Numbered from the stretch's first letter, positions 32,460 to 41,132 are shown. The stretch: 64,000 bases of DNA from Agrobacterium leguminum (GCF_015704895.1 NZ_JADQWB010000006.1:186001-250000), one strand, 5' to 3'. Made by a program: numbers and translations. The notes: generated by a model from the letters alone, not told the origin.

Positions 32460-33443
32460 TCAGCGCCCCGCCATAAAACGAACACCGAAGCGGAAGCTTC
32501 GCGTCTCGCCCGGTTGCAGCGCAATCGTATCCGCGAGTTCCGGCTGGTTGAAGGCGTTGGTCGGCGTTTCCACCGGTTCGAGCGCGATGGATTGCCGCCT
32601 GTCGCGGGCGAGCGTATCGCCGGTGAAGACATGCATGTGCCCGCGCTCCTGCCAGACCGTCAGGCTCGAACCGTCGTGCCGGTTTTCGAGCCTCGTTTCG
32701 TAAAGCCCGTTTTCGGATGCGATGAGGTCGGTGAAGCAGATATCGAGCACATGGCCGGCCAAGGGCGCATGGAGAAAGCGGGTGTCGTCCTGTTTGACCA
32801 CCCCGCCCTGTGGGTTGCGCAGGGGGATCAGGTCTTCGTCTGTTTCAATCGCCGTTCGCGAGGGCAGTGTGAGAAGAAGGTCGTCGATAGACGTCGTGCC
32901 GGGCAGGCGGAAATAGGGATGCCAGCCGGCGGCGAAAGGCAGGGGCCGGTCATCGCGATTGATGCCGCGTATGTCGATGGTGACCTCATGGCTGGAAAAG
33001 CGATATTCCACCTCGATGGCGAGACGGTAGGGATAACCCTTGAAATCCGCAGGCGCTATTTCGGCGCGGAAGACGAGGATGCGACCGCCGTTTTCCTCGA
33101 AAGACTGCGCAAGCGCGAAGGGCAGGGCTCTGGCAAATCCGTGGAAGACGAGGGCTTCATGGGCAAGCACCGGTTCGATGCGGTGCATCTGCTCGCCAAA
33201 ACTGAACCGACCATCCGGAATGCGATTGGTGAAGGGTGCGAGAATGCCGTTTCTCACGCCGTTTTGCGACTGCATTTCGGCGGGCGTCGAATATCCGTCG
33301 ACAAGATTTTCGCCTTCGCCGCCATCGGCAGAGATCGGCCGCCAGCTTAAAAGCGTCGCGCCCTCATAAGCGATTTCGGCAGTGAAACCGTTTCCAGAAA
33401 CAGTCAGACCGGCAATCCCCGTGCCTGTGGTGGAGGGTGTCAT
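32460..33443 (-). CDS. Aldose 1-epimerase family protein
   Basis: This mutarotase-type protein of 327 residues has the family's early strands (FTAEIAYEGATLLSWRP), the substrate-site NRIPDGRFSFG, the conserved histidine in LVFHGFARALPF, and PFAAGWHPYFRLPG. These enzymes interconvert the alpha and beta anomers of sugars. It lies downstream of a hydroxyacid dehydrogenase and an SDR on the same strand, suggesting a shared sugar or sugar-acid pathway. The ATG at 33443 is preceded by AAAGGA at about 10 nt. Confidence 0.88.
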   Translation of the reverse strand: MTPSTTGTGIAGLTVSGNGFTAEIAYEGATLLSWRPISADGGEGENLVDGYSTPAEMQSQNGVRNGILAPFTNRIPDGRFSFGEQMHRIEPVLAHEALVFHGFARALPFALAQSFEENGGRILVFRAEIAPADFKGYPYRLAIEVEYRFSSHEVTIDIRGINRDDRPLPFAAGWHPYFRLPGTTSIDDLLLTLPSRTAIETDEDLIPLRNPQGGVVKQDDTRFLHAPLAGHVLDICFTDLIASENGLYETRLENRHDGSSLTVWQERGHMHVFTGDTLARDRRQSIALEPVETPTNAFNQPELADTIALQPGETRSFRFGVRFMAGR

Positions 33444-33602
33444 CGGGAAATTGTCCTTTGCATGCATGCGTCTGCGGTCATCGGGGCAGCCGCCGTGCCG
33501 ATTCGCCCGATCATCTTCGCTGAAGGACAATTTCGCAATGGCCGTTAAAGGCCCGTTAGGGCTGTATCAACAGGCTCCTGCCATCCATGTCTGCCGGGCA
33601 AA

Positions 33603-34496
33603 TCAGTCCGGAAAGGTTCGTTTCGCGCCGCTGAAATATTCCATCAGCGCGGCCTGATCCTCCCCACCCAGCCCGGCCGCCGTCAGCATGCGGTGCACCT
33701 CGGCGCAAACCGCCGTCAGCGGCATGGCCGTGTTGGTGCGCCGGGCGAGATCCTGCGCGCCGTTGAGGTCTTTCACCATATTGTCGATGCGGCCGGTGCG
33801 GCGGTAATCCTTCGCCACATAACGCGGCATATATTCCTGCAGGATGGCGCTGTCGGCGCGGCCGCCCTTCAGCGCCTGCGGTATTTTGGCGGCATCGACG
33901 CCGGCATCCAGCGCAAGCTGGGTTGCTTCCGCCACCGCAAGGAAGTTCAGCCCGCACAGAACCTGGTTGATGAGTTTCGTCGTCTGCCCCGCGCCGCAGG
34001 GTCCCATGTGGGTATAATTGCTGGCCACATGCCGCAGCACGCGATGCGCATCGGCCACATCCGTTTCGCTGCCGCCGGCCATCAGCGTCAATTGCCCGAT
34101 GAGCGCCTTGGGCGCGCCACCCGAAAGCGGGCTGTCCACCCAGCGCAGGCCTTTTTCCGCAGCATCGACCGCCAGTTCCTTCGTCGCTTCCGGATCGATG
34201 GAGGACATGTCGATGATGAGCGTGCCGGGCTTCGCCCCCGCCGCCACACCATCCTTGCCGAAGATGGCGATGCGAACGATTTTCGGCGAATTGAGGCTGA
34301 GGATGACCACATCGGAAACCGAAGCCGCTTCCGCCGCCGTACCCGCGCTCTGCGCGCCAAGGCTCGTCAGCGCCGCCACCTTTTCCGCATCCAGATCGAA
34401 AACCGTCAGCTGATTGCCGGTCTCGATGAGCCGTGTGCCGATTGCCCCGCCCATGGCGCCAGCGCCGATCAGGGCGACTTTGTTCTTCTCGGTCAT
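33603..34496 (-). CDS. 3-hydroxyisobutyrate dehydrogenase-type NAD(P)-dependent oxidoreductase
   Basis: The 297-residue enzyme has the Rossmann motif LIGAGAMGGAIGTRL near residue 8, the substrate-binding DSPLSGGAPKA near residue 120, and the catalytic lysine in GQTTKLINQVL near residue 170. This is the beta-hydroxyacid dehydrogenase family, which includes 3-hydroxyisobutyrate dehydrogenase, tartronate semialdehyde reductase and similar enzymes. The substrate is not certain. A GTG at 34505 is an alternative start; GGGAGGAGG precedes both. It follows the SDR gene after a strong hairpin. Confidence 0.88.
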   Translation of the reverse strand: MTEKNKVALIGAGAMGGAIGTRLIETGNQLTVFDLDAEKVAALTSLGAQSAGTAAEAASVSDVVILSLNSPKIVRIAIFGKDGVAAGAKPGTLIIDMSSIDPEATKELAVDAAEKGLRWVDSPLSGGAPKALIGQLTLMAGGSETDVADAHRVLRHVASNYTHMGPCGAGQTTKLINQVLCGLNFLAVAEATQLALDAGVDAAKIPQALKGGRADSAILQEYMPRYVAKDYRRTGRIDNMVKDLNGAQDLARRTNTAMPLTAVCAEVHRMLTAAGLGGEDQAALMEYFSGAKRTFPD

Positions 34497-34541
34497 GGTG
34501 TTCACGGCCTCCTCCCAAAGTGTCGTGGTGTCGTCGGTTCA

Positions 34542-34576
34542 AAACCGGATGGCGGCCGCAGCCGGCCATCCGGTTT
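34542..34576 (-). other. Intra-operon hairpin between SDR and dehydrogenase genes
   Basis: AAACCGGATGGC and GCCATCCGGTTT form a perfect 12-bp stem with an 11-nt loop, beginning 9 nt after the SDR stop codon. Only a short T-run follows, so it may be a partial terminator or an mRNA-stability element that lowers expression of the downstream genes. Confidence 0.6.
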
Positions 34577-34584
34577 CGGTGTTT

Positions 34585-35340
34585 TTAAAGCGAAGCGGTG
34601 ATGCCGCCGTCGACATAGAGAATATGTCCGTTCACGAAGGACGAGGCATCGGACGACAGGAAGATGCAGGCGCCGACAAGCTCTTCGACCTTGCCCCAGC
34701 GACCGGCGGGCGTACGCTTTTCAAGCCATGCCGAGAAGGTCGCGTCCGCCACCAGGGCCGCGTTGAGCGGCGTGTCGAAATAGCCGGGTGCGATGGCGTT
34801 GCATTGCAGGCCGTATTTGGCCCAATCCGTCGCCATGCCTTTCGTCAGGTTGCCGACGGCGCCCTTGGTGGCGGTGTAGGGCGCGATGCCGGGGCGGGCA
34901 AGGGCGGTCTGAACGCTGGCGATGTTGATGATCTTGCCACGGCCGCGGCTGATCATGTGGCGCGCGGCCGCCTGTCCGGCGTGGAACACCGAGGCGATGT
35001 TGGTCTGCAGCAGGCGCTCGAAGGCATCCGCCGGAAAATCCTCGAGCGGCGTGCGATGCTGCATGCCGGCATTGTTGACCAGAATATCGATGGGACCGAC
35101 TTCCGCCTCGAAACCGTCGATGGCCTTGCGCACCGCTTCATGATCGGTGGCATCGAAGGCAAGCGTTTTCGCGCCCTTGATGCCGGCGGCGGCAGCTTTC
35201 AGCTTCGCCTCGTCGCGCCCGTTCAGCACCACTTCCGCTCCCGCTTCCGCCAGCCCTTGCGCCAGCGCGAAGCCGATGCCCTGGGACGAACCCGTGATCA
35301 GGGCGCGGCGGCCGGAAAGATCGAACAATTTAAGGCCCAC
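34585..35340 (-). CDS. SDR oxidoreductase, gluconate 5-dehydrogenase-like
   Basis: The 251-residue short-chain dehydrogenase begins KLFDLSGRRALITGSSQGIG (cofactor motif), then has ILVNNAGMQHRTPLEDF, IASVQT with the catalytic serine, and YTATKGAV with the Tyr-x3-Lys pair. The MQHRTPLEDFPADAFE block resembles IdnO/Gno-type gluconate 5-dehydrogenases. I chose a GTG start at 35340 because it follows GGAGGA; the open frame goes on to 35400 but runs into the operator. It is divergent from the idonate-type dehydrogenase, which fits a keto-gluconate route. Confidence 0.88.
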   Translation of the reverse strand: MGLKLFDLSGRRALITGSSQGIGFALAQGLAEAGAEVVLNGRDEAKLKAAAAGIKGAKTLAFDATDHEAVRKAIDGFEAEVGPIDILVNNAGMQHRTPLEDFPADAFERLLQTNIASVFHAGQAAARHMISRGRGKIINIASVQTALARPGIAPYTATKGAVGNLTKGMATDWAKYGLQCNAIAPGYFDTPLNAALVADATFSAWLEKRTPAGRWGKVEELVGACIFLSSDASSFVNGHILYVDGGITASL

Positions 35341-35380
35341 TGTTTCCTCCAGTCTCTCGACATTGCATTCATACAGGTTT

Positions 35381-35396
35381 ATGTTATCGATAACAT
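35381..35396. promoter_or_regulatory. Perfect 16-bp palindromic operator in the idn-type divergent region
   Basis: ATGTTATCGATAACAT is a perfect palindrome in the gap between the two divergent dehydrogenase genes. It has the form of LacI-family GntR/IdnR operators (ATGTTA...TAACAT). A near copy lies at 36694-36709. Presumably a LacI-type repressor encoded elsewhere controls both directions. Confidence 0.75.
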
Positions 35397-35560
35397 TCAT
35401 CCCTTTCAGACGTGGATGTCAAGGCTTAAACGCCCGGTTTCGGTACGGATCGGGCGGGTGGGGAGGCGGCACGACGTGCAAATGCGCGGCAGGCGGCGGT
35501 GACAGGGATGCGGATTATTTTGTCGCGCCGCTCAAGCGCGATGTCGAACGGGAGATATTT

Positions 35561-36592
35561 ATGAGAGCGATTGTTGCCCATGGGGCAAAGGATGTGCGCA
35601 TCGAGGAGCGGCCCGAGGAAGCGCCTGGGCCGGGAGAAGTGCGGCTTCGTCTGGTCCGGGGCGGAATTTGCGGCAGCGATCTGCATTATTACAACCATGG
35701 CGGCTTCGGCGCGGTACGGCTTCGTGAACCCATGGTGCTCGGCCATGAAGTCTCCGCCGTCATCGAAGAACTGGGCGAGGGCGTGGAAGGGCTGAAGGTC
35801 GGCGGTCTGGTTGCCGTTTCGCCGTCCCGCCCATGCCGAACCTGCCGCTTCTGCCAGGAAGGCCTGCACAACCAGTGCCTCAACATGCGCTTTTATGGCA
35901 GCGCCATGCCTTTCCCGCATATTCAGGGCGCTTTCCGTGAGGTTCTGGTGGCCGACGCCCTGCAATGCGTGCCGGCCGATGGCCTGAGCGCCGGTGAGGC
36001 GGCCATGGCGGAGCCGCTGGCGGTAACGCTGCATGCCACGCGCCGCGCCGGCGATTTGCTGGGGAAACGCGTGCTCGTCACCGGTTGCGGCCCGATCGGC
36101 ATCCTCTCCATTCTGGCGGCACGTCGGGCCGGCGCAGCTGAGATCGTCGCGACCGATCTTTCCGATTTCACGCTTGCCAAGGCGCGTGAGGCGGGTGCGG
36201 ATCGTGTCATCAACAGCAAGGATGAGCCCGACGCACTTGCCGCCTATGGCGCGAACAAGGGAACCTTCGATGTTCTCTATGAATGCTCTGGCGCCGCCGT
36301 GGCGCTTGCCGGCGGTATTGCCGCGCTTCGTCCGCGCGGCATCATCGTCCAGCTCGGCCTTGGCGGCGATATGAGCCTGCCGATGATGGCGATCACCGCC
36401 AAGGAACTGGATCTGCGCGGCTCTTTCCGCTTCCACGAGGAATTCGCCACCGGGGTCGAATTGATGCGCAAGGGCCTGATCGACGTCAAGCCGTTCATCA
36501 CCCAGACCGTCGATCTCGCCGACGCCATCTCGGCCTTCGAATTCGCCTCGGACCGCAGCCGTGCGATGAAGGTGCAGATCGCTTTTTCGTAA
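35561..36592 (+). CDS. Zinc-dependent dehydrogenase, L-idonate 5-dehydrogenase-like
   Basis: This medium-chain dehydrogenase of 343 residues has the catalytic zinc ligands (C37 in GICGSDLHYY, and GHE at residues 61-63), a structural zinc knot (C92, C95, C98, C106) and the Rossmann motif VTGCGPIGILSI near residue 172. The GSDLHYYNHGG segment is typical of L-idonate 5-dehydrogenases. The ATG at 35561 has GGGAGA upstream. It is divergent from the gluconate 5-dehydrogenase-like SDR, with a shared operator between them, and ends at a strong terminator. Confidence 0.88.
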   Translation: MRAIVAHGAKDVRIEERPEEAPGPGEVRLRLVRGGICGSDLHYYNHGGFGAVRLREPMVLGHEVSAVIEELGEGVEGLKVGGLVAVSPSRPCRTCRFCQEGLHNQCLNMRFYGSAMPFPHIQGAFREVLVADALQCVPADGLSAGEAAMAEPLAVTLHATRRAGDLLGKRVLVTGCGPIGILSILAARRAGAAEIVATDLSDFTLAKAREAGADRVINSKDEPDALAAYGANKGTFDVLYECSGAAVALAGGIAALRPRGIIVQLGLGGDMSLPMMAITAKELDLRGSFRFHEEFATGVELMRKGLIDVKPFITQTVDLADAISAFEFASDRSRAMKVQIAFS

Positions 36593-36630
36593 GCAAGGTT
36601 TCTACGCGCGAATGCGCCGACGTTTCGATT

Positions 36631-36662
36631 GGCGGCGGGTCATCCCGCCGCCGATTTTTTTC
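36631..36662 (+). terminator. Intrinsic terminator after the idonate-type dehydrogenase
   Basis: A perfect 9-bp stem (GGCGGCGGG with CCCGCCGCC, 4-nt loop) is followed by a run of T, 39 nt after the stop codon. Confidence 0.93.
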
Positions 36663-36693
36663 GGCGGGTTCTTGCCCGTGGAGACTCGTGAAG

Positions 36694-36709
36694 ATGTTAT
36701 CGATATCAT
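36694..36709. promoter_or_regulatory. Second, near-identical LacI-type operator
   Basis: ATGTTATCGATATCAT matches the operator at 35381 at 14 of 16 positions. It lies about 1.3 kb away, just past the terminator and not directly before a gene start. It may serve repressor-mediated looping, or be the remnant of an operator for a lost gene. Confidence 0.6.
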
Positions 36710-36723
36710 AAACTGTTTAGGTA

Positions 36724-36835
36724 CGTCATTCCGGCCTTGAGCCGGAATCTAGCCGACGCGCGTCTGCGCGGCGAGAGAGTCCTTTCAACCCAAGGACTTG
36801 GGCTGGCTGGATTCCGGCTCAAGGCCGGAATGACG
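36724..36835. repeat. RIME-like palindromic element with 26-bp perfect inverted arms
   Basis: Left arm 36724-36749 and right arm 36810-36835 are perfect 26-bp inverted copies (each contains CCGGCCTTGAGCCGG or its complement). About 60 bp of internal sequence with CGCGTCTGCGCG and GAGAGTCCTTTCA lies between. Internal blocks recur in the element at 7878-8008. It sits in the gap between the idonate-type gene and the cyd regulator. Confidence 0.85.
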
Positions 36836-36962
36836 GAGGAAGAGCGACAGGCCCAGCAAACGCCCGGCCCGTCATAAAGCCCTAACACGACCGCCGCATA
36901 TTTTGCCCCGTGCTGTACCCACGACCGTCTTTACCGGCGTCGTCTCTGCCCATTTGCACATT

Positions 36963-36976
36963 TTGACGCAGGTCAA
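36963..36976 (+). promoter_or_regulatory. FNR/FixK-type box upstream of the cyd operon
   Basis: TTGAC-GCAG-GTCAA is a perfect palindrome in the CRP/FNR-family form (TTGA-N6-TCAA). It lies 76 bp before the ATG of the regulator that heads cydDC-cydAB-cydX. Low-oxygen activation by FnrN or FixK would suit a high-affinity bd oxidase. Confidence 0.7.
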
Positions 36977-37016
36977 AAAGGTGATTTGCCGCTCGTCGTT
37001 TTTTGCGTTATCGAAA

Positions 37017-37034
37017 TTTCAGAAATTACTGAAA
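37017..37034. promoter_or_regulatory. Inverted repeat just upstream of the GbsR/MarR gene
   Basis: TTTCAG-AAATTA-CTGAAA is a perfect 6-6-6 inverted repeat ending 17 nt before the start codon of the winged-helix regulator. Its position suits autoregulation by that protein. Confidence 0.5.
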
Positions 37035-37051
37035 ATTCAGGAAACGTAAAA

Positions 37052-37630
37052 ATGCCGACCAGCCTGTCCCCGCTCGTTCAGTCCTTCGTGCTGCATTTCG
37101 GTGAGATGGGCAGCCGCTGGGGCATCAACCGCACCGTCGGCCAAGTCTATGCTTTGCTTTATATTTCGCCGCAGCCGTTGTGTGCGGACGAGATTGTGGA
37201 GGCGCTCGGCATTTCCCGTTCCAACGTGTCGATGAGCCTGAAGGAGTTGCAGGCGTGGAACCTTGCAATTCTCAAGCATTTTCCCGGCGACCGGCGCGAT
37301 TTTTTCACGACGCCTGACGATGTCTGGCAAATTCTCCGCACCCTTGCCGAAGAGCGCAAGAAGCGCGAGATCGATCCCACGCTCAGCGTGCTGCGCGAAA
37401 TTCTGATGGAGACGCCGGAAAACGAAGATGAGCGGCATGCGCAAAAGCGCATCGACGAGATGAAGACGCTGATCGAGCAGCTGACCGGCTGGTATGACGA
37501 TGTGAAGCGGCTGGAGACGGAAAGGCTGGCTTCGCTTCTGGCGCTCGGTTCGAAGGTCACGAAGCTTCTGGAGGCCAAGGACAAGATCGTCTCCCTCGCC
37601 AGACCCCGTGGCGCTAAGAAGGACGGGTGA
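37052..37630 (+). CDS. GbsR/MarR-family transcriptional regulator
   Basis: The 192-residue protein is a GbsR-type winged-helix regulator: SFVLHFGEMGSRWGINRTVG near residue 10, ADEIVEALGISRSNVSMSLK as recognition helix near residue 50, and a long charged C-terminal helix. It precedes cydD and overlaps or nearly touches it, so it is part of the cyd operon and may sense the state that calls for cytochrome bd. The ATG at 37052 has AGGAAA upstream; an earlier in-frame start at 36986 would include the palindrome and is rejected. Confidence 0.88.
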   Translation: MPTSLSPLVQSFVLHFGEMGSRWGINRTVGQVYALLYISPQPLCADEIVEALGISRSNVSMSLKELQAWNLAILKHFPGDRRDFFTTPDDVWQILRTLAEERKKREIDPTLSVLREILMETPENEDERHAQKRIDEMKTLIEQLTGWYDDVKRLETERLASLLALGSKVTKLLEAKDKIVSLARPRGAKKDG

Positions 37631-37641
37631 GGAGATCGGCC

Positions 37642-39444
37642 GTGAGCATGTCCGTGGAAATACGCCAGGGGACCAATGGTGACGGGTCAGTCTGTCCCGC
37701 TCCGGTTGGAGTCTCGCCCGACGCGACGCGGCGGCGCTTCTTCAGCAAGGCCAATCGCAAAACCTCTCGCGACAGAGCGGCCGGGCGGGCGAAAATGACA
37801 GGCGCGCCGGCGGTTGGGAGATCCGTTGCCTTGCTGCATGTGCTGGCGGCTTTGCTCTGGCTGCCGCAGGCAGGTTTGCTTGCCTTTTCAGTCGGAAGAA
37901 TTGCCGATGGCGCGCCGATGATGGCGATCGTGCCGGCTGCGGCCGCGGTTCTCATCCTCGGCCTCATCAAGGCATGGCTGGAAAAGATCGCGGCGCGGCT
38001 GTCGTTTCGCGCTGCCCGTACCGTGCTGTCGCAGCGGCGGCTGGAAGCGCTGCAGGCCGTGGCGAAGGTTTCCCCGCTCGATCTGTCGCGCACCGCCTCC
38101 GGTGAGGCGGCAGGCGTCGTGGCCGAGGCGGCGGAAGCGCTGGTGCCCTATCTTTCCCGCTTCCAGCCAGCGCGGATGAAGGCGACCATCGTGCCGCTGG
38201 TTTTCGTGCTGGCGATCCTGCCCTTTACCTGGATTGCGGCGCTGGTGCTGTTGCTCGCCATGCCAACCATCCCGCTTTTCATGGCGCTCATCGGCTGGCA
38301 GGCCAAGGCCGCCAGCGAAAAGCAGCTTGCCGAGACGGGCAATATGAATGCCTTCCTGCTCGACCGCCTACGCGGGCTGGAAACGATCCGCACGCTTAAA
38401 GCCGTCGATCTGACGGCGGAGCGTCTCAGCGCCGATGCGCAAAACCTCAAGAAGCGGACGATGGCGTTGCTCAGGATCGCTTTTCTCTCCTCGGCGGTGT
38501 TGGAGCTTTTCGCAGCGCTCGGCGTTGCCATGACCGCCGTCTATATCGGTTTTCATCTGCTCGGTTTTCTGGATTTCGGCGCCTGGGGTCACAAGCTGAC
38601 GCTTGCCGAAGGTCTTTTCATCCTGCTGCTGGCGCCGGCCTTTTTCGAGCCGCTGCGGGAACTCTCCGCCGTCTGGCACGACCGCGCCGCCGGTGAAGCA
38701 GCACTTGATGCGCTCGGCAAATTGACGGCCGGCGGTGCGGCCATCGCCGGCGAGGGCGCGGATGTGGCGTCTGTCCCATCCCCGACGCCCGGTCTGCTGG
38801 AGATCGACAATCTCTCCTTCGCTTATCCGAATGCTCCACCTGTCATCCAAAATCTCAACCTGACGGTTCAGCAGGGTGAGCGCGTTGCGATTCTTGGGCC
38901 TTCCGGTTGTGGCAAATCCACTGTACTCTCCTTGATTGCCGGGTTGGCCGAGGCTGGAGAGGGCTCGATCAGGATCGGCGGCGTCAAGCTCGATAATGCG
39001 ACGGCGGATGGGCTGCGCAGGACGATCGGCTGGGTCAGCCAGAAGCCGTTCTTTTTTGCCGGTTCGCTGAAGGCGAATATTCGCTTCGGCCGTTCGGTTG
39101 TCAGTGACGGTATGGTGGAAGAGACGCTGCGCCGCACCGGGCTCGATGGCTTGTCGCAGGCGCGCCGGAATCTGCAGATCGGCGATGGCGGATATGGAAT
39201 CTCGGGCGGGGAGGCGGTGCGGCTTGCCATTGCGCGTGCTTTCGCAGACCCCGCAACGCAGCTTGTTCTGGCCGATGAGCCGACAGCCCATCTCGACCGG
39301 GAAACGGCTGCTCTCGTCACGGATAACCTGCTGCAACTGGCAAATGGCAGGACATTGATCGTCGCGACCCATGATCCGGTGCTTGCGGCGCGCATGGACA
39401 GGATCGTGGATATGACGGCGATCCATTCGAGGGGGCAGCCATGA
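37642..39444 (+). CDS. cydD: Cysteine/glutathione ABC exporter subunit CydD
   Basis: This is a fused membrane-ATPase half-transporter of about 600 residues, with a six-helix N-terminal domain and an ABC domain with Walker A GPSGCGKST near residue 420, signature GISGGEAVRLAIARA and Walker B VLADEPTAHLD. With CydC it exports thiols to the periplasm, needed to assemble cytochrome bd. I chose the GTG at 37642 because AGGAG precedes it by 7 nt; a GTG at 37627 or an ATG at 37648 are alternatives. The residues before about position 50 are poorly conserved-looking. Confidence 0.93.
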   Translation: MSMSVEIRQGTNGDGSVCPAPVGVSPDATRRRFFSKANRKTSRDRAAGRAKMTGAPAVGRSVALLHVLAALLWLPQAGLLAFSVGRIADGAPMMAIVPAAAAVLILGLIKAWLEKIAARLSFRAARTVLSQRRLEALQAVAKVSPLDLSRTASGEAAGVVAEAAEALVPYLSRFQPARMKATIVPLVFVLAILPFTWIAALVLLLAMPTIPLFMALIGWQAKAASEKQLAETGNMNAFLLDRLRGLETIRTLKAVDLTAERLSADAQNLKKRTMALLRIAFLSSAVLELFAALGVAMTAVYIGFHLLGFLDFGAWGHKLTLAEGLFILLLAPAFFEPLRELSAVWHDRAAGEAALDALGKLTAGGAAIAGEGADVASVPSPTPGLLEIDNLSFAYPNAPPVIQNLNLTVQQGERVAILGPSGCGKSTVLSLIAGLAEAGEGSIRIGGVKLDNATADGLRRTIGWVSQKPFFFAGSLKANIRFGRSVVSDGMVEETLRRTGLDGLSQARRNLQIGDGGYGISGGEAVRLAIARAFADPATQLVLADEPTAHLDRETAALVTDNLLQLANGRTLIVATHDPVLAARMDRIVDMTAIHSRGQP

Positions 39445-41132
39445 TCGCGCGTTTTGCGATATTGAAACCCATTATCGGCCTGTTCTGGTCGGCACGGCGC
39501 GGCATGCTGCTGGCGGGCGCTGTTCTGGCGGTGACAACGGTGCTGGCGGGCATCGGCCTTCTCGGCGTTTCCGGCTGGTTCATCACCGCAACGGCGATTG
39601 CCGGTCTTCTGCCGGCAACGACCTATGCTTTCGATGTCTTTGCGCCTTCGGCCGCCATTCGTCTTCTGGCGCTGGCGCGCACCGCCGCCCGTTACGGCGA
39701 ACGCATGACGACCCATGACGCCACGCTTTCCGTGCTCGCGGCACTTCGGGAAAAGCTGTTTCGCGGGTTTGCCGCGCCGCAGGCCGCGAAATCCCTGGAG
39801 GCGAGGCCTGCGCGCCTGCTGAACCGGCTGACGGCGGATATCGATGCGCTGGATTCGCTCTATCTGCGCGTGCTGGTTCCCGCCGCCGTGGCGGTCCTTG
39901 CTGCAATCGCGACAGGCCTCGGGCTTGCTTTTCTCCATCCTCTGGCGGGCATTCTGACGGCGGTTTTCCTCATCGCGGCGGGGCTTGGAATTTCGGTTCG
40001 CGCCGCCTTGCAGGCGGAAACATTCTCGCGCCGCCGGGCAATCGGGCTGGAAGCCCTTCGCGCCCGCACGGCCGATCTCGTGAGCGGGCAGACGGAGCTC
40101 TTGACCACCGGCCGCCTTTCCGCGCAGGTCGTGGCGGTGAAACGGGCGGATGATTACCTCTCTGCCTGCGATGATACCCTGAACCGTATCGAAACCAGTG
40201 CCGGTTTTTCCTTCGGGGTTTCCGCGGCCGTTCTTTTGAGTGCAGCCCTTCTCGGCATGGCCTGGCTTGCGGAACAGGGGGCGGTGAGCGCGCCGGCCGC
40301 AGCACTCGGGCTGCTCGTCTGTTTTGCCGCGCTGGAGCCTTTCACGGCGTTGCGTCGTGGGGCGATGGAGCTTGGGCGCACATTGTTTTCCGCAAGGCGC
40401 ATCGCGCCGCGTCTTTCGGCAACGTCTGAAGGCCGCTGTCCCGTCTCGCCGGTCGACGGCATGGCGGCAGAGCTCAAAAATGTGCGTCTGGAGCGGGACG
40501 GGAACGACAATCCGATCCTGACGAATATCAACCTTGCAATCGCCTCCGGGGAACGGGTTGCCATCATCGGCCAGAGCGGTGCGGGCAAGACAAGCCTCAT
40601 CCAGCTTCTGGCGGGTGAATTGCGGCCGGCTGCGGGCACGGTCAACGCCCTGCCGTCTACCCTGATGACGCAGCGAAGCCAGCTTTTCCGCGACAGCATC
40701 GCCGACAATCTGCGGCTGGCGAAACCCACCGCAACCGGGGCCGAGTTATGGGACGCGCTCGAGGCGGCGGGCCTTGCCGAACACGTCAAATCTTTGCCGA
40801 CCGGGCTGGAGACAAGGCTTGGCGAGGCGGGCCAGGGGCTTTCCGGCGGCCAGTCGCGCCGGCTGGCGCTCGCCCGTTTCCTGCTCGCCGACCGGCCGCT
40901 CTGGCTTCTCGACGAGGTGACGGAAGGGCTGGATGGCGAGACCGCCCGCGACGTGCTCACCCGGCTGTTTGCGAGGGCGCAGGAAAAGACTGTCGTGATG
41001 ATCACCCATAATCGCCGCGAGGCGGAATTTGCCGATCGCATCATCGTGCTGAAAGAGGGGCATCAATTTGATGAATGTCAAAGCGGCACCCCGGAATACG
41101 GCGTAGTGCTGGAGACACTGCGCCCGGACTGA
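39441..41132 (+). CDS. cydC: Cysteine/glutathione ABC exporter subunit CydC
   Basis: The 563-residue partner of CydD has the same fused layout, with GWFITATAIAGL in the first membrane helix, Walker A IIGQSGAGKTS near residue 376, signature LSGGQSRRLALARF and Walker B WLLDEVTEGLD. Its start overlaps the cydD stop (ATGA). Loss of CydDC prevents bd oxidase assembly in other bacteria, which explains its place directly before cydAB. Confidence 0.95.
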   Translation: MIARFAILKPIIGLFWSARRGMLLAGAVLAVTTVLAGIGLLGVSGWFITATAIAGLLPATTYAFDVFAPSAAIRLLALARTAARYGERMTTHDATLSVLAALREKLFRGFAAPQAAKSLEARPARLLNRLTADIDALDSLYLRVLVPAAVAVLAAIATGLGLAFLHPLAGILTAVFLIAAGLGISVRAALQAETFSRRRAIGLEALRARTADLVSGQTELLTTGRLSAQVVAVKRADDYLSACDDTLNRIETSAGFSFGVSAAVLLSAALLGMAWLAEQGAVSAPAAALGLLVCFAALEPFTALRRGAMELGRTLFSARRIAPRLSATSEGRCPVSPVDGMAAELKNVRLERDGNDNPILTNINLAIASGERVAIIGQSGAGKTSLIQLLAGELRPAAGTVNALPSTLMTQRSQLFRDSIADNLRLAKPTATGAELWDALEAAGLAEHVKSLPTGLETRLGEAGQGLSGGQSRRLALARFLLADRPLWLLDEVTEGLDGETARDVLTRLFARAQEKTVVMITHNRREAEFADRIIVLKEGHQFDECQSGTPEYGVVLETLRPD

